Shown here piece by piece: positions 43,411 through 52,969 of a stretch of 64,000 nt of DNA. The stretch is taken from positions 20,633-84,632 of the forward strand of contig JALCBJ010000012.1 in the NCBI GenBank assembly GCA_028066595.1, in the 5' to 3' direction. Origin of the DNA: Thermoanaerobaculia bacterium (lineage in GTDB: Bacteria; Acidobacteriota; Thermoanaerobaculia; Multivoradales; J023). The translations under genes and the position numbers were made by a program. Under the pieces are notes generated by a model. That model was not told the DNA's origin, did no database searches, and saw only the letters and a list, made by a program, of their open reading frames with translations. Position 1 is the first letter of the stretch. The number at the start of each line of letters is the position of its first letter.

Positions 43411-46011
43411 ATGGACCGTTCCGTTTCGCGTGGTCGTGTGGCCTTCGTCACGCTCGTCGTCCTGGCACTTCAGATGGTTCTCGCTGCGCAAGTGCCGGGC
43501 AAGAAGAAGGATGACGACGAGCTCAGTCGTAAGGAGCGCAAGCAGCTGACGGAAGCCCTGCCGCAGCGATATCAGGACTGGTTGCAGGACGTCGACTGGC
43601 TGCTGTCAGATGCCGAGCGCGATGCTTTCCTGCAACTCCAGAAGGACTATCTTCGCGATGCCTTCATCGAGGAGTTCTGGACGGTCCGCGACCCCTATCC
43701 GGACACCGGGCGCAACGAATTCAGGGACGACTATCAGAACAGGCTCGAGACAGTTCGCCAGAGCTTCGGCCGATTCGACGATCGAGCGAAAGTGCTGCTG
43801 TCCAACGGCTGGCCGGCACAGCGGATCGAAGTGAAGTGCAGCCCGCACTTCGTACCCATGGAAGTCTGGCACTACGACGGCTCCGAAAATGTGCACTTCG
43901 AGTTTCTGTTGCTCTTCTTCAAGAAGTGGGGCGTCAAAGACTATCGGCTGTGGGACCAGTCCATCGGTTTCGCGGAGCTCTCGGATGATGGGACGCCGTT
44001 CTCTTCGGACAACCTCCGCACTTCGTGTCCGCAGAGCGCCGATGCGGTGCTGGCAGCCCTCAGCTTTCTCAACAGCCAGGGTCAGATGGGCTCGATGATG
44101 ATTCTCGCGGACATCCTGTCGCCGCAGAAAGAACCGCCGGCGCAGGAATGGGTGGCAACGTTCAACTCCTACACCTCCGAGCTTCCGGAGGGCGCTCTGA
44201 CGTTCGAGGCGGACCTGGATGTCAGTTATCCGGGCCGCCGGCAGAGCCGCACGATTCTCCAGGGCAACCTGGTCGTTACAACGGCGAACATCGCTGCTGT
44301 CAATTTGACGGGCGGTGGAGCCGACACAGCCGATGCCGCAGCGGCTCTGGGACTGGCACCTACCTACAATCTGTCGTTGACAGGCGAGATCTTGCGTGAA
44401 GGCAAGCTGTTCGACAATTTCCGCTACGAGTACGACTTCCCGGTCGCCGACTTCGAAGGCGTTGCCGATGCCAAGTTGCCTTTGGTCTTTCAGCGCTATC
44501 TGCGGCCCGGCGACTACACCTTGATGGTGAAAGTGGAAGATCTGGGCACCGGCAAGTTTCACCGGACGGAGCAAGCCATCGATGTGCCCAGCGTCGATCA
44601 CCCACCGCAGACGGAGCCAGCGGACCCCGAGACGGCGCGCATCCTCGAGGAGGCCAACCGGGCCATCCGTAGTGGTGAGACGACGGTGCAGATTCCACCC
44701 CTCTTCGGGGAGTGGCAGACAGGGTTGGTGCGCATCGAAGCCGTGATCACCGGGGACGTGGATCACGTCACGTTCCTGCTCGACGATCGACCGATCCTGA
44801 CGAAGAAGCGACCGCCCTTCAACGTCGAGCTCGACCTCGGCGACGTGCCCAGGCCGCGGGTACTGCGGGTGGAAGCAAAAGCGGAAGACGGTACTGAGCT
44901 GGCGGCCGACGAGCGCATGCTCAACACCGGGACCCACCGCTTTGCCGTGCGCCTCGAAGAGCCGCGCTCCGATCGCCGTTACCGTCGTAGCTTGCGCGCC
45001 GAGGCCGATGTGGTGGTGCCGAAGAGCGAAGTGGTGGAGCGGGTGGAGTTCTACATGAACGAGACCAAGGTCTCGACGCTCTACCAGGAACCCTGGATCC
45101 AGCCCGTCTTGCTACCTCAGGGCGAGTCCATTTCCTACGTGCGCGCCGTGGCCTTCACCCCGGATGGCCGAACCGCCGAAGATACGGTGTTCGTCAATGC
45201 GCCCGACAACTTCGAATACATCGACGTCGATTTCGTGGAGCTCTATACCCTGGTGCTCGACAAAGAGAATCGACCGATGCAGGGTCTCCAGCTCACGGAT
45301 TTCTCAGTACTCGAAGACGGCGTAGCTCAAGACGTAGTGCGATTCGAGAAGGTGGAGAACCTTCCCATCCATGCCGCCATCCTGCTGGACGTGTCGGCCA
45401 GCATGGAGAACAAATTGAAGGCGGCGCAGGAAGCGGCGCTGCACTTTTTCCGCCAGGCGATCACGCCCAAGGACCGCGCCACCACGATCACCTTCAATGA
45501 CCACCCCAACCTCACGGTCGACTTCACCAACGATATCGAGCAGTTGGCTGGCGGCCTCGCGGGAGTCAAGGCCGAACGTGGTACGGCGCTCTACGACAGC
45601 TTGATCTTCGCCCTCTACTACTTCAACGGCCTATCGGGGCAACGTGCCATCCTGCTGCTGTCCGACGGGCAGGACGAATCGAGTAAGTTCGAGTTCGACG
45701 ATGTGCTGGAGTACGCGCAGCGCTCCGGTGTGTCGATCTACTCCGTCGGTCTGCAGCTCGATCGCGGCGAAGGAGGCGCCAAGAGGAAGCTGGAGCGTCT
45801 GTCCGACGAGACCGGTGGGAGAGCGTTCTTCATCGAGGATCCGGCCCAGCTGTCGGCGGTGTACGACACGATCCAGATGGAGCTGCGTTCACGGTACCTG
45901 CTCGCCTATCAGTCGTCCAACACCAGCGATCGCGACGTGTTTCGGTCCATCCAGGTCGTCATGGGCGGTGACGACCTCGAAGCCAAGACGCTGCGAGGGT
46001 ACTATCCCTGA
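43411..46011 (+). CDS. Exported GWxTD - VWFA-related domain protein (paralogue 1)
   Basis: AGGA before the ATG; signal peptide ending near LAAQVPG. The first third is a GWxTD region (LLSDAERDAFLQLQKD, FIEEFWTVRDPYPDTGRNEF, LLSNGWPAQRIEV). Ig-like repeats follow, then from about 610 the VWFA-related acidobacterial domain: FSVLEDGVAQDVVRFEK, the MIDAS LLDVSASM, and TALYDSLIFALYYF, ILLLSDGQDESSKFEF. VWA domains bind metal and protein ligands; the GWxTD module is common in secreted proteins of Acidobacteria and Bacteroidetes with no settled function. A paralogue follows directly in the same direction. The pair probably arose by tandem duplication. Confidence 0.85.
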   Translation: MDRSVSRGRVAFVTLVVLALQMVLAAQVPGKKKDDDELSRKERKQLTEALPQRYQDWLQDVDWLLSDAERDAFLQLQKDYLRDAFIEEFWTVRDPYPDTGRNEFRDDYQNRLETVRQSFGRFDDRAKVLLSNGWPAQRIEVKCSPHFVPMEVWHYDGSENVHFEFLLLFFKKWGVKDYRLWDQSIGFAELSDDGTPFSSDNLRTSCPQSADAVLAALSFLNSQGQMGSMMILADILSPQKEPPAQEWVATFNSYTSELPEGALTFEADLDVSYPGRRQSRTILQGNLVVTTANIAAVNLTGGGADTADAAAALGLAPTYNLSLTGEILREGKLFDNFRYEYDFPVADFEGVADAKLPLVFQRYLRPGDYTLMVKVEDLGTGKFHRTEQAIDVPSVDHPPQTEPADPETARILEEANRAIRSGETTVQIPPLFGEWQTGLVRIEAVITGDVDHVTFLLDDRPILTKKRPPFNVELDLGDVPRPRVLRVEAKAEDGTELAADERMLNTGTHRFAVRLEEPRSDRRYRRSLRAEADVVVPKSEVVERVEFYMNETKVSTLYQEPWIQPVLLPQGESISYVRAVAFTPDGRTAEDTVFVNAPDNFEYIDVDFVELYTLVLDKENRPMQGLQLTDFSVLEDGVAQDVVRFEKVENLPIHAAILLDVSASMENKLKAAQEAALHFFRQAITPKDRATTITFNDHPNLTVDFTNDIEQLAGGLAGVKAERGTALYDSLIFALYYFNGLSGQRAILLLSDGQDESSKFEFDDVLEYAQRSGVSIYSVGLQLDRGEGGAKRKLERLSDETGGRAFFIEDPAQLSAVYDTIQMELRSRYLLAYQSSNTSDRDVFRSIQVVMGGDDLEAKTLRGYYP

Positions 46012-46127
46012 CGTGCGACCAGATTCCTCTCGGTCATGATCCAGAGCGACTCCTCTTCGAGACCGCGCCTGGCTCCGTACCTCCTTCCTCGGACAGATCT
46101 GGATCCGTGGCTGTTGGGGTGCGGACG

Positions 46128-48845
46128 ATGAGCTCGTGTCGACGGATGGGTGGTGCAGACGCACGCCTCGAGGTGCTGTGGCGGATCTTCTCGTTCGGTC
46201 TGCTGTTGGCCGCCCTGTTGCCGGGCCCATCACTCGTGTCGGCGCAAGACACCCGGGAGGCCTCCCGTACCGAGTCCGGCGAGACCCTGTCGGAAGACGA
46301 TCCTCTAGCATTCGCCAGTGCTCGGCACCGCCAGTGGCTCGAAGACGTGTCGATGCTGATCACGGATACCGAGCGCAGGGTCTTTCTGGAGCTGAGCCAG
46401 ACCTATCAGCGCGACGCCTTCATCGATCGTTTCTGGAAGGTGCGCGATCCTTATCCACAGACCGTGCGCAACGAATTCCGCGACCTCTGGATGGAGCGTG
46501 TCGCCGAAGCGCGCGAGCACTACGACCATCTCGAAGGGGAAGCGCAACGTATGGCGCTCCTCTTCGGGATTCCGACTCGGCGCACGACCATCACCTGCCA
46601 CGTCTTGCGCCAGCCGGTAGAGATCTGGCACTACCACGATGGCTCCGACGTGGTGCGTGGCTACTTCACCTTGGTTTTCCAGGGTCTCAGTCTGCGTGGA
46701 GGAAGTCTCGCCCGTACCTGGAGCCCGTTCGACGGACTGGCGATGCTGGTCGCTCCGGAGGGCAGCCGTGGTCTACTCTCCGACGCCCGGCTGGGTCAAT
46801 TGGTGGCGAGAGAGTGCACCGAGGGGCCGAGCCTGTTGGAAGGCCTCGCCCTGGCCCTCCACGTAGAGGACGTCCTCGAGAAGACGAACCTCCTACCGGA
46901 AGTGAACGACGAGTGGGTGCTGACGTTTCGCGCCCGGTCCACGGAGGTGCCCGAAGATGCGCCTCGCCTGTCGGGCACCGTGGCGGTGAGCTACCCTGGC
47001 CGGCATCAAAGCCGAACCGTGGTCCAGGCGCTCGTGGCGCTGGTGGAGAACGAGGTGAAGGTAGCGGAGCTGGGCCCTCACCGTGGCTATCACTTCTTGG
47101 TGGACGGCGAAGTCCTGCGCCAGGGAGAGCTCTTCGAGCAGTTCCGCTATCGGTTCGACTTGCCCGTGCAGCCGGAAGACGCAACCAGAGGCGGGGCCGA
47201 TGAACCGTCCCAGCTGCCTCTGGTGGTGCAGCGCTACCTGCGTCCGGGCAGCTACACCCTGGTCCTCAAGGTGGAGGACACCGAAGGCAAGAGCTTCTTC
47301 CGCGACGAACGAGAGATTCTCGTGCCGAAGGTAGAGCCGCGCCGCAGGCCGGTAGCGGTAGCCGCCGACGGTACCGTGCGCGAGCTGACCGATGCAGAGC
47401 TGGTGTCGGTGAACGAGTCGGCCCTCGCGGGCCTCGACGACCCGGTCCAGTCCGTGGCGGTGGCACAGGCGCAGCTGATGGAGGCCAACGCTTCTATTTC
47501 CACGGGAGATCACGCGGTAAAGATCCGACCGATTCCCGCGGAGCTGCTCACCGGGCCTTTACGGGTAGAGGCCACGGTCCGGGGCACCGGTGTGAACAAG
47601 GTGACCTTTCTGCTCAACGATCGGCCGGTGATGAGCAAGCGGTCGGCGCCGTATTCGGTGGAGCTGAACCTGGGTGCGGCGCCACGTATTCACACACTGC
47701 GTGCCGTCGCACTGGACGAGGCTGGAGAGTATCTCGCCGCCGACGAGGTGTTGGTCAATGCTGGACCACACCGGTTCGACGTCCGTCTGGTGGAACCCCA
47801 GCGAGGCAAGCGATACAGCAGCAGTGTGCGTGCCCATGCCGAGGTCGAGGTTCCCGAGGGTGAGATCCTCGACCGAGTGGAGATCTTCTTGGACGAGACG
47901 CGGGTCGCGACGCTCTACCAGCCGCCTTTCGAGCAACCGATCCTCTTACCCGAGGACCTCGGTCTGGCATACGTACGAGCCGTGGCGTATCTGGTGGACG
48001 GCAGCGCCACCGAAGCCGTGCAGTTCATCAACGCGCCCGATTTCGTCGATGAGCTGAAGGTCAACTTCGTCGAGCTCTACACGTCGGTGCTCGACAAGAA
48101 GGGCAGTTTCGCCCGAGGTCTGACCGTGGATGACTTCGAGGTCGTAGAGGAAGGCGAGAAACAGGTGATCCGCCGATTCGAGACTATGGACGATCTGCCG
48201 ATCCGAGCTGGCTTGGTGCTCGACACATCGCTGTCCATGGAAAGCGAGCTCGACGAGGTGGAAAAGGCCGCTTATCGTTTCTTCGAGACCGTGCTCCAGC
48301 CGCGCGATCGCGCCTGCCTCTTCACATTCGCCGACGAGCCGCAGCTCACGGTCCGGTTCACCAACGATACGTCGATCCTCGCGGGTGGGCTGGCGAACCT
48401 GGTGGCGGAAGGAGAGACGGCGCTCTACGACTCCATCATCTTTGCGCTCCACTACTTCGCCGGCCTCAAGGGCAAGCGCGCGATCATCGTCCTCACCGAC
48501 GGTGAAGACTCGATGAGTCAGTACAGCTACGAGGAAGCGGTGGAATTCGCCCGCCGAACCGGTGCGTCGATCTACGTCATCGGGCTCGGCCTTTCTTCGA
48601 GCTCCGCCGACATCCGTGCCAAGCTCTCGGGCATTACCCAGGAGACCGGCGGCGAGCTCTTCTACATCGACTCGGCGCGCAATCTCGGCCGGGTCTACGA
48701 GACCATCCAACAAGATCTGCGTTCTCAGTACCTGCTGGCCTATCAGAGCTCGGGCGCAACGTCCGCCGACGAGTATCGGCGGGTGGAGATCAAGGTCAAA
48801 CAGAAGGGACTGGAAGCGAAGAGTTTGCGCGGCTACTATCCCTGA
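46128..48845 (+). CDS. Exported GWxTD - VWFA-related domain protein (paralogue 2)
   Basis: Start ATG 46128 gives a basic N-terminus and signal peptide (WRIFSFGLLLAALLPGPS, cleavage near VSAQD). Domain order equals paralogue 1: GWxTD region (LITDTERRVFLELSQTYQRD, FIDRFWKVRDPYPQTVRNEF), Ig-like modules, then the VWFA-related domain with LVLDTSLSMESELDEVEKAA (MIDAS DxSxS) and IIVLTDGEDSMSQY. Both end in LRGYYP, a shared C-terminal motif. The MIDAS residues are kept in both copies. Similarity is strong across the whole length, which supports a tandem duplication. The function is unknown; ligand binding at the cell surface or in the periplasm is likely. Confidence 0.85.
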   Translation: MSSCRRMGGADARLEVLWRIFSFGLLLAALLPGPSLVSAQDTREASRTESGETLSEDDPLAFASARHRQWLEDVSMLITDTERRVFLELSQTYQRDAFIDRFWKVRDPYPQTVRNEFRDLWMERVAEAREHYDHLEGEAQRMALLFGIPTRRTTITCHVLRQPVEIWHYHDGSDVVRGYFTLVFQGLSLRGGSLARTWSPFDGLAMLVAPEGSRGLLSDARLGQLVARECTEGPSLLEGLALALHVEDVLEKTNLLPEVNDEWVLTFRARSTEVPEDAPRLSGTVAVSYPGRHQSRTVVQALVALVENEVKVAELGPHRGYHFLVDGEVLRQGELFEQFRYRFDLPVQPEDATRGGADEPSQLPLVVQRYLRPGSYTLVLKVEDTEGKSFFRDEREILVPKVEPRRRPVAVAADGTVRELTDAELVSVNESALAGLDDPVQSVAVAQAQLMEANASISTGDHAVKIRPIPAELLTGPLRVEATVRGTGVNKVTFLLNDRPVMSKRSAPYSVELNLGAAPRIHTLRAVALDEAGEYLAADEVLVNAGPHRFDVRLVEPQRGKRYSSSVRAHAEVEVPEGEILDRVEIFLDETRVATLYQPPFEQPILLPEDLGLAYVRAVAYLVDGSATEAVQFINAPDFVDELKVNFVELYTSVLDKKGSFARGLTVDDFEVVEEGEKQVIRRFETMDDLPIRAGLVLDTSLSMESELDEVEKAAYRFFETVLQPRDRACLFTFADEPQLTVRFTNDTSILAGGLANLVAEGETALYDSIIFALHYFAGLKGKRAIIVLTDGEDSMSQYSYEEAVEFARRTGASIYVIGLGLSSSSADIRAKLSGITQETGGELFYIDSARNLGRVYETIQQDLRSQYLLAYQSSGATSADEYRRVEIKVKQKGLEAKSLRGYYP

Positions 48846-48919
48846 TTCCGACGTCGCGCTGTTGCGGTGCCCCTGAAAGCGAGGCAACGCGGACTGCACG
48901 GTATGAGAGTCTCGGCCGT

Positions 48920-49507
48920 ATGAGCTCCCTCCACCTCGTCCTCGCCTCCGGATCCCCCAGACGACGAGAGATCCTCGCCGGCCTCGGTGTCGAGCCGACG
49001 GTGCGGCCGGTGGATATCGACGAGACACCGCGGGAAGGCGAGTCAGCTGCGTCGTATGTCCTGCGCCTCGCTTCCGAGAAGGCGAGGGAGTGCGCTGAGG
49101 ACGGGGAGCTGATCCTCGCTGCCGACACCGTGGTGACGATCGATGGCGGTCTCCTGGGCAAACCGGCAGACGAGGAGGATGCGAAAGACATGCTGCATCG
49201 TCTCGCGGGCCGCACCCACCAGGTGCTGACGGGTGTCGCGGTCTACGATCCGGGCCGGGGGTTCGAAGACTCTGAGGCGGTGGCCACGGACGTCATTTTC
49301 GGGCGCCTGAGCGAACGCGACATCGCCTGGTACGTCGGCACGGGAGAACCCATGGACAAAGCGGGGGCCTACGCAATCCAGGGATTGGGTGCGCTCTTCG
49401 TCGAGCGGATCATGGGCAACTACTCCAATGTCGTCGGGCTACCCGTGCCGACCGTCAGGGCGCTTTTGGGCCGGATGGGGTATCAGATTCTCGGAGATCG
49501 ATCTTAG
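48920..49507 (+). CDS. maf: Maf-family nucleoside triphosphate pyrophosphatase
   Basis: Maf proteins hydrolyse nucleoside triphosphates, including modified ones, to monophosphates and affect septation. The family landmarks are present: LASGSPRRREIL (residues about 8-19), ASEKA, AADTVV (about 70), KPADEEDA and GAYAIQGLGALFVERI (about 152-168). The length of 195 residues is usual. The cytoplasmic product is preceded by a poor ribosome-binding site; the ATG at 48920 agrees with the family start. It is followed by lon in the same direction. Confidence 0.92.
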   Translation: MSSLHLVLASGSPRRREILAGLGVEPTVRPVDIDETPREGESAASYVLRLASEKARECAEDGELILAADTVVTIDGGLLGKPADEEDAKDMLHRLAGRTHQVLTGVAVYDPGRGFEDSEAVATDVIFGRLSERDIAWYVGTGEPMDKAGAYAIQGLGALFVERIMGNYSNVVGLPVPTVRALLGRMGYQILGDRS

Positions 49508-49633
49508 ATCTGACAATTCTCCACTCAGATTTCGAAATGGAGCGGAATAGATCGTGCCCTGACCTGGTTGCACCCGATATGGACCTCGGGGGGAGGTTCG
49601 ACGCTACGACGACTTCAAGGCAACTCGGGACAC

Positions 49634-52189
49634 ATGACACAGCACGATTCGCTTCTTTCTGACGACGCCCAACTCGAAGACAAGCCCACCATGTTGAGCC
49701 TGCCGGTAGTACCGCTCCGCGAGCTGGTGCTGTTTCCCGGCATCACGATGCCCATTGCGGTAGGACGGCCCGGAACACTGAAGGCGATCGAAGCCGCTAA
49801 GGCCGGCAAGTCGCCCTGGGTCTTTGCCGTCACCCAGCGGGAGAATCTCACCGAGGTGGAGGCCGACAACCTCTACACCGTCGGTACCGTCGCGCGTATC
49901 GATCAAGTCCAGCGAGGACTCGGCGGAGTCCAGGTGTTGCTCCACGCCGATCGGCGTGGAGCTGCTGTGCGTTACCTGTCATCGCCTGACGGCTACCTGC
50001 GCGCGGTCGTCCGCGACGTCGAGGAGATGGGGCCTCAGGACGAAAACGACGCCACCTTCCTCGCCCTCTATCGGGAGATGCGCGAGCGAGCCGCCGAGTT
50101 GGGGAAAAAGGCCGGCCTGCCGGAAGAGTCGGTCAAGCAGGTATTGGCGGGAGTCGACGAACCCGGACGCTTGGCCGACCTGGTCGCGGGGTACCTCGAC
50201 CTACCCTCGGCCGAGCGCCAGAACCTCCTCGAGAGCCAGAACGTGGAGGAACGGCTACGCCGGATCCTGGTGCACGTACAACGTCAACTGGCGGTGCTCT
50301 CTGCGCAGCAAGACCTACAGTCGAAGATCCAAGAGGAGCTCGGAGACCGTCAGAAAGAGATGTTCCTACGAGAACAGCTCAAGACGATCCAGAAAGAACT
50401 GGGCGATGACGACGACAGCGGCGATCTGGAAGAGCTGAAAGAGAAGCTCGACGCTTTGGAGCTGTCGGAGGAGGCTCGAAAGGAAGTAGATCGGGAATGG
50501 GGACGCTTGAGCCGCATCGGCCGCGAAGCCATGGAGGCGCAGGTCATCCGAACCTATCTCGAGACCATGACCGAGCTGCCGTGGTCGGATCGGAGCGAAG
50601 AGAGCCTGGATCTCGACCGTGCGCAGGACGTCCTGGATGCCGACCACTACGGCCTCGAGGAGGTCAAGGATCGGATCCTCGAGTTCCTCGCTGTCCGAAA
50701 GCTCCACATGGATCGGGAGGCCGCCGAGTCAGACTCCGTGACCACGGCTTCGGACGGAGACGCCGAGGAGCAAGACACGGCAGAGGTCGAGGCGTCGGCG
50801 GACGAGTCGACGGATGCCGAGGACAACTTCAAGGCACCGATCCTCCTGTTCGCGGGACCGCCGGGCGTCGGCAAGACTTCCCTCGCCAAGTCCATCGCCC
50901 GCGCGATGGGGCGAGAGTACGTGAGGATTTCTCTCGGCGGCGCACGAGACGAGGCGGACATTCGCGGCCACCGGCGAACCTACGTCGGTGCCATGCCGGG
51001 GCGCATCCTCAAGGGGATGAAAGATGCCGGTACCAAGAATCCGGTCTTCCTCCTCGACGAGATCGACAAGCTCGGAACGTCGTTCCATGGCGATCCCGCG
51101 TCGGCGCTGCTCGAGGTGCTCGATCCGGCGCAGAACGACACCTTCGTCGATCACTATCTGGGTGTGCCGTTCGACCTCTCGGAAGTGCTCTTCGTCTGCA
51201 CGGCGAACTTCCTTCAGAGCATCCCAGCGCCGCTGCTGGACCGCATGGAGCTGGTGGAATTCTCCGGCTACACGGAGAAGGAGAAGCTGGCTATCGCGGG
51301 TCAGTATCTGGTGCCGCGCCAGCTCAAGCGCGCCGGTCTCACCAACGAGACGATCGCGCTCCGCGATGAGGCGGTACAGCGGTTGATTTCCGAGTACACC
51401 CGGGAGGCAGGTGTGCGGCAGCTGGAGCGCGAGATCGGTCGCGTTGCACGCAAGGTCGCGCGCAAGATCGCGACGCGTGAGAGCGAGCGCATCGACGTGG
51501 ATGCCGACTCCGTCACCGAGCTTCTCGGACGGCCCAAGGTCCATCCGGAGAAAAAGGCTGAACGGGATCAGGTCGGAGTGGCGACCGCCATGTACTACAC
51601 GCCGGTGGGCGGCGACATCATGTTCGTCGAAGCCACCGCCATGGCGGGCAAGGGCGAGCTGGTGCTGACGGGCCAGCTGGGCGACGTGATGAAGGAGTCG
51701 GCGCGCGCCGCGCTGTCCTATGCCAAGGCCCACTCCGATGCGCTGCACATTCCGGAGGAAGGCTTCCACCAAGATGTGCATGTCCACGTTCCAGCTGGCG
51801 CCGTGCCCAAGGACGGACCGTCGGCCGGCGTCACGATGGCCACGGCTCTGGTGTCCACGTTGTCGAAGCGCCCGGTGCGACACGACATCGCGATGACGGG
51901 TGAGATCACTCTGAATGGGCGCGTCCTTCCCATCGGCGGCGTCAAGGAGAAGATCCTCGGCGGCGTGCGGGCCGGCATCCGCAAGTTCGTCCTCCCGAAG
52001 GAGAACGAACCGGACCTCGTCGACCTGCCGCAGGAAGTGCTGGACCAGATCGAAGTGGTCTGCGTCACCGAGCTCGGAGAGGTCCTCGCTTTGGCGCTAC
52101 GCGACGCATCGTTCCAGGAGGGCCGGCTCCTGTTCCCCGACCTCCGTCCGGAAGACGTCACGCCGCTGTCGCAGAACTATCCCCATTGA
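49634..52189 (+). CDS. lon: ATP-dependent Lon protease with acidic insertion
   Basis: Lon degrades damaged and regulatory proteins. All domains are present: the N-terminal LON substrate-binding domain (LPVVPLRELVLFPG from about residue 26), the coiled region, AAA+ with GPPGVGKTSLAKS (Walker A, about 408) and FLLDEIDKLG (Walker B), and the serine protease with KDGPSAGV (Ser, about 728) and GGVKEKILGG (Lys, about 770). Between the AVRKLHMDREAAES helix and the Walker A strand lies an acidic insertion of about 35 residues (about 361-397, rich in Asp/Glu/Ser) that normal Lon proteins lack. The start ATG 49634 is chosen because the extension to 49568 has no support. Confidence 0.93.
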   Translation: MTQHDSLLSDDAQLEDKPTMLSLPVVPLRELVLFPGITMPIAVGRPGTLKAIEAAKAGKSPWVFAVTQRENLTEVEADNLYTVGTVARIDQVQRGLGGVQVLLHADRRGAAVRYLSSPDGYLRAVVRDVEEMGPQDENDATFLALYREMRERAAELGKKAGLPEESVKQVLAGVDEPGRLADLVAGYLDLPSAERQNLLESQNVEERLRRILVHVQRQLAVLSAQQDLQSKIQEELGDRQKEMFLREQLKTIQKELGDDDDSGDLEELKEKLDALELSEEARKEVDREWGRLSRIGREAMEAQVIRTYLETMTELPWSDRSEESLDLDRAQDVLDADHYGLEEVKDRILEFLAVRKLHMDREAAESDSVTTASDGDAEEQDTAEVEASADESTDAEDNFKAPILLFAGPPGVGKTSLAKSIARAMGREYVRISLGGARDEADIRGHRRTYVGAMPGRILKGMKDAGTKNPVFLLDEIDKLGTSFHGDPASALLEVLDPAQNDTFVDHYLGVPFDLSEVLFVCTANFLQSIPAPLLDRMELVEFSGYTEKEKLAIAGQYLVPRQLKRAGLTNETIALRDEAVQRLISEYTREAGVRQLEREIGRVARKVARKIATRESERIDVDADSVTELLGRPKVHPEKKAERDQVGVATAMYYTPVGGDIMFVEATAMAGKGELVLTGQLGDVMKESARAALSYAKAHSDALHIPEEGFHQDVHVHVPAGAVPKDGPSAGVTMATALVSTLSKRPVRHDIAMTGEITLNGRVLPIGGVKEKILGGVRAGIRKFVLPKENEPDLVDLPQEVLDQIEVVCVTELGEVLALALRDASFQEGRLLFPDLRPEDVTPLSQNYPH

Positions 52190-52544
52190 AGGTTTGAACC
52201 TCGGCTCGGCACCGGCGCACACACTAGGTACCGGAAGGCGTGGGGTGGAGGCCCAGGGTTGGGATCTCACGGCCTCTTCCCCATGACTACCAGCCTCGGG
52301 CGGCCGACTGGCGACAGCGACCGGGAACCGCAACTCGGAATGACATCTCGATCCCGGACGCGACGGACCTCGTCGGCCTCTCTCCTCCTTACCGACCGGA
52401 CGGCCGGTCGGTTTTTTCTGCCCATCATTCTCCGATCCGGGATTCGAACAGTCCAAACTCGGGGCATGTGTTCGCCCAGGTTTGGCGTGCTCCGGTGAGC
52501 TCCAAACTCTCCCGCCCTCGTTTTCCGCAGCAGTCGAGCGAGCG
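52190..52544. other. Intergenic region between lon and vanZ-like gene
   Basis: 355 bp containing the terminator at 52391-52417. I see no gene in it; the short open frames across it have no motif or ribosome-binding site. Confidence 0.6.
52391..52417 (+). terminator. Rho-independent terminator after lon
   Basis: A stem of nine pairs (ACCGACCGG against CCGGTCGGT) closes a 4-base ACGG loop and is followed by a run of six T. It lies about 200 bp past the lon stop and can end the maf-lon transcripts. Confidence 0.8.
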
Positions 52545-52931
52545 ATGAAACTCTTCGCCCTCTTCATGGTCGCTGCCGTGGTGGTCATCACGGTGATCGC
52601 CAATGTCGGACTCGGCGCGACGGCATTCGCCTTTGTGCACGACGTGCCGGGCGCCGACCTGACACTTCATTTCGGTCTCTATGCTTTGCTGGGTCTCGCG
52701 GTGGTCGCCTGGATCTGGGAACGCGTTCTTCACCCGGGCTGGCGCCTTCTCTGTGTTTCGGTCCTCGTCCTCCTCGTCGCGGTGGAAGAGCTGAGCCAGA
52801 ACTTCCTGGCTTCCCGTAATTTCTCGTGGTTGGATCTCGGCTCGTCCCTGGCGGGCCTGCTGACGGGCGTCTTGATCTCGGCTTGGTGGGTGTCGCGGCG
52901 GTCCGACTCCGGGCTCGACCTTCGGGCCTGA
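52545..52931 (+). CDS. VanZ-family membrane protein
   Basis: The 128-residue product starts at ATG 52545 (the frame extends to 52482 without support). Four membrane segments are visible: FALFMVAAVVVITVIAN, LTLHFGLYALLGLAVVAW, LLCVSVLVLLVAVEEL and SLAGLLTGVLISAWW. The VanZ pattern 'D..lHF..Y', 'EelsQ......R.fswlDl..s..G...G' is present. VanZ proteins are small inner-membrane proteins, linked to teicoplanin resistance in one case but of unknown role in most. The ribosome-binding site is weak. The ABC-F gene follows after 38 bp. Confidence 0.8.
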   Translation: MKLFALFMVAAVVVITVIANVGLGATAFAFVHDVPGADLTLHFGLYALLGLAVVAWIWERVLHPGWRLLCVSVLVLLVAVEELSQNFLASRNFSWLDLGSSLAGLLTGVLISAWWVSRRSDSGLDLRA

Positions 52932-52969
52932 ACCACTCACGACGGGACGATCTAGCTATCATCGCCGGT

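Noticed and set aside
47946..49028. Minus-strand open frame of 360 residues
   Set aside because: Antisense to the conserved VWFA domain and to maf.
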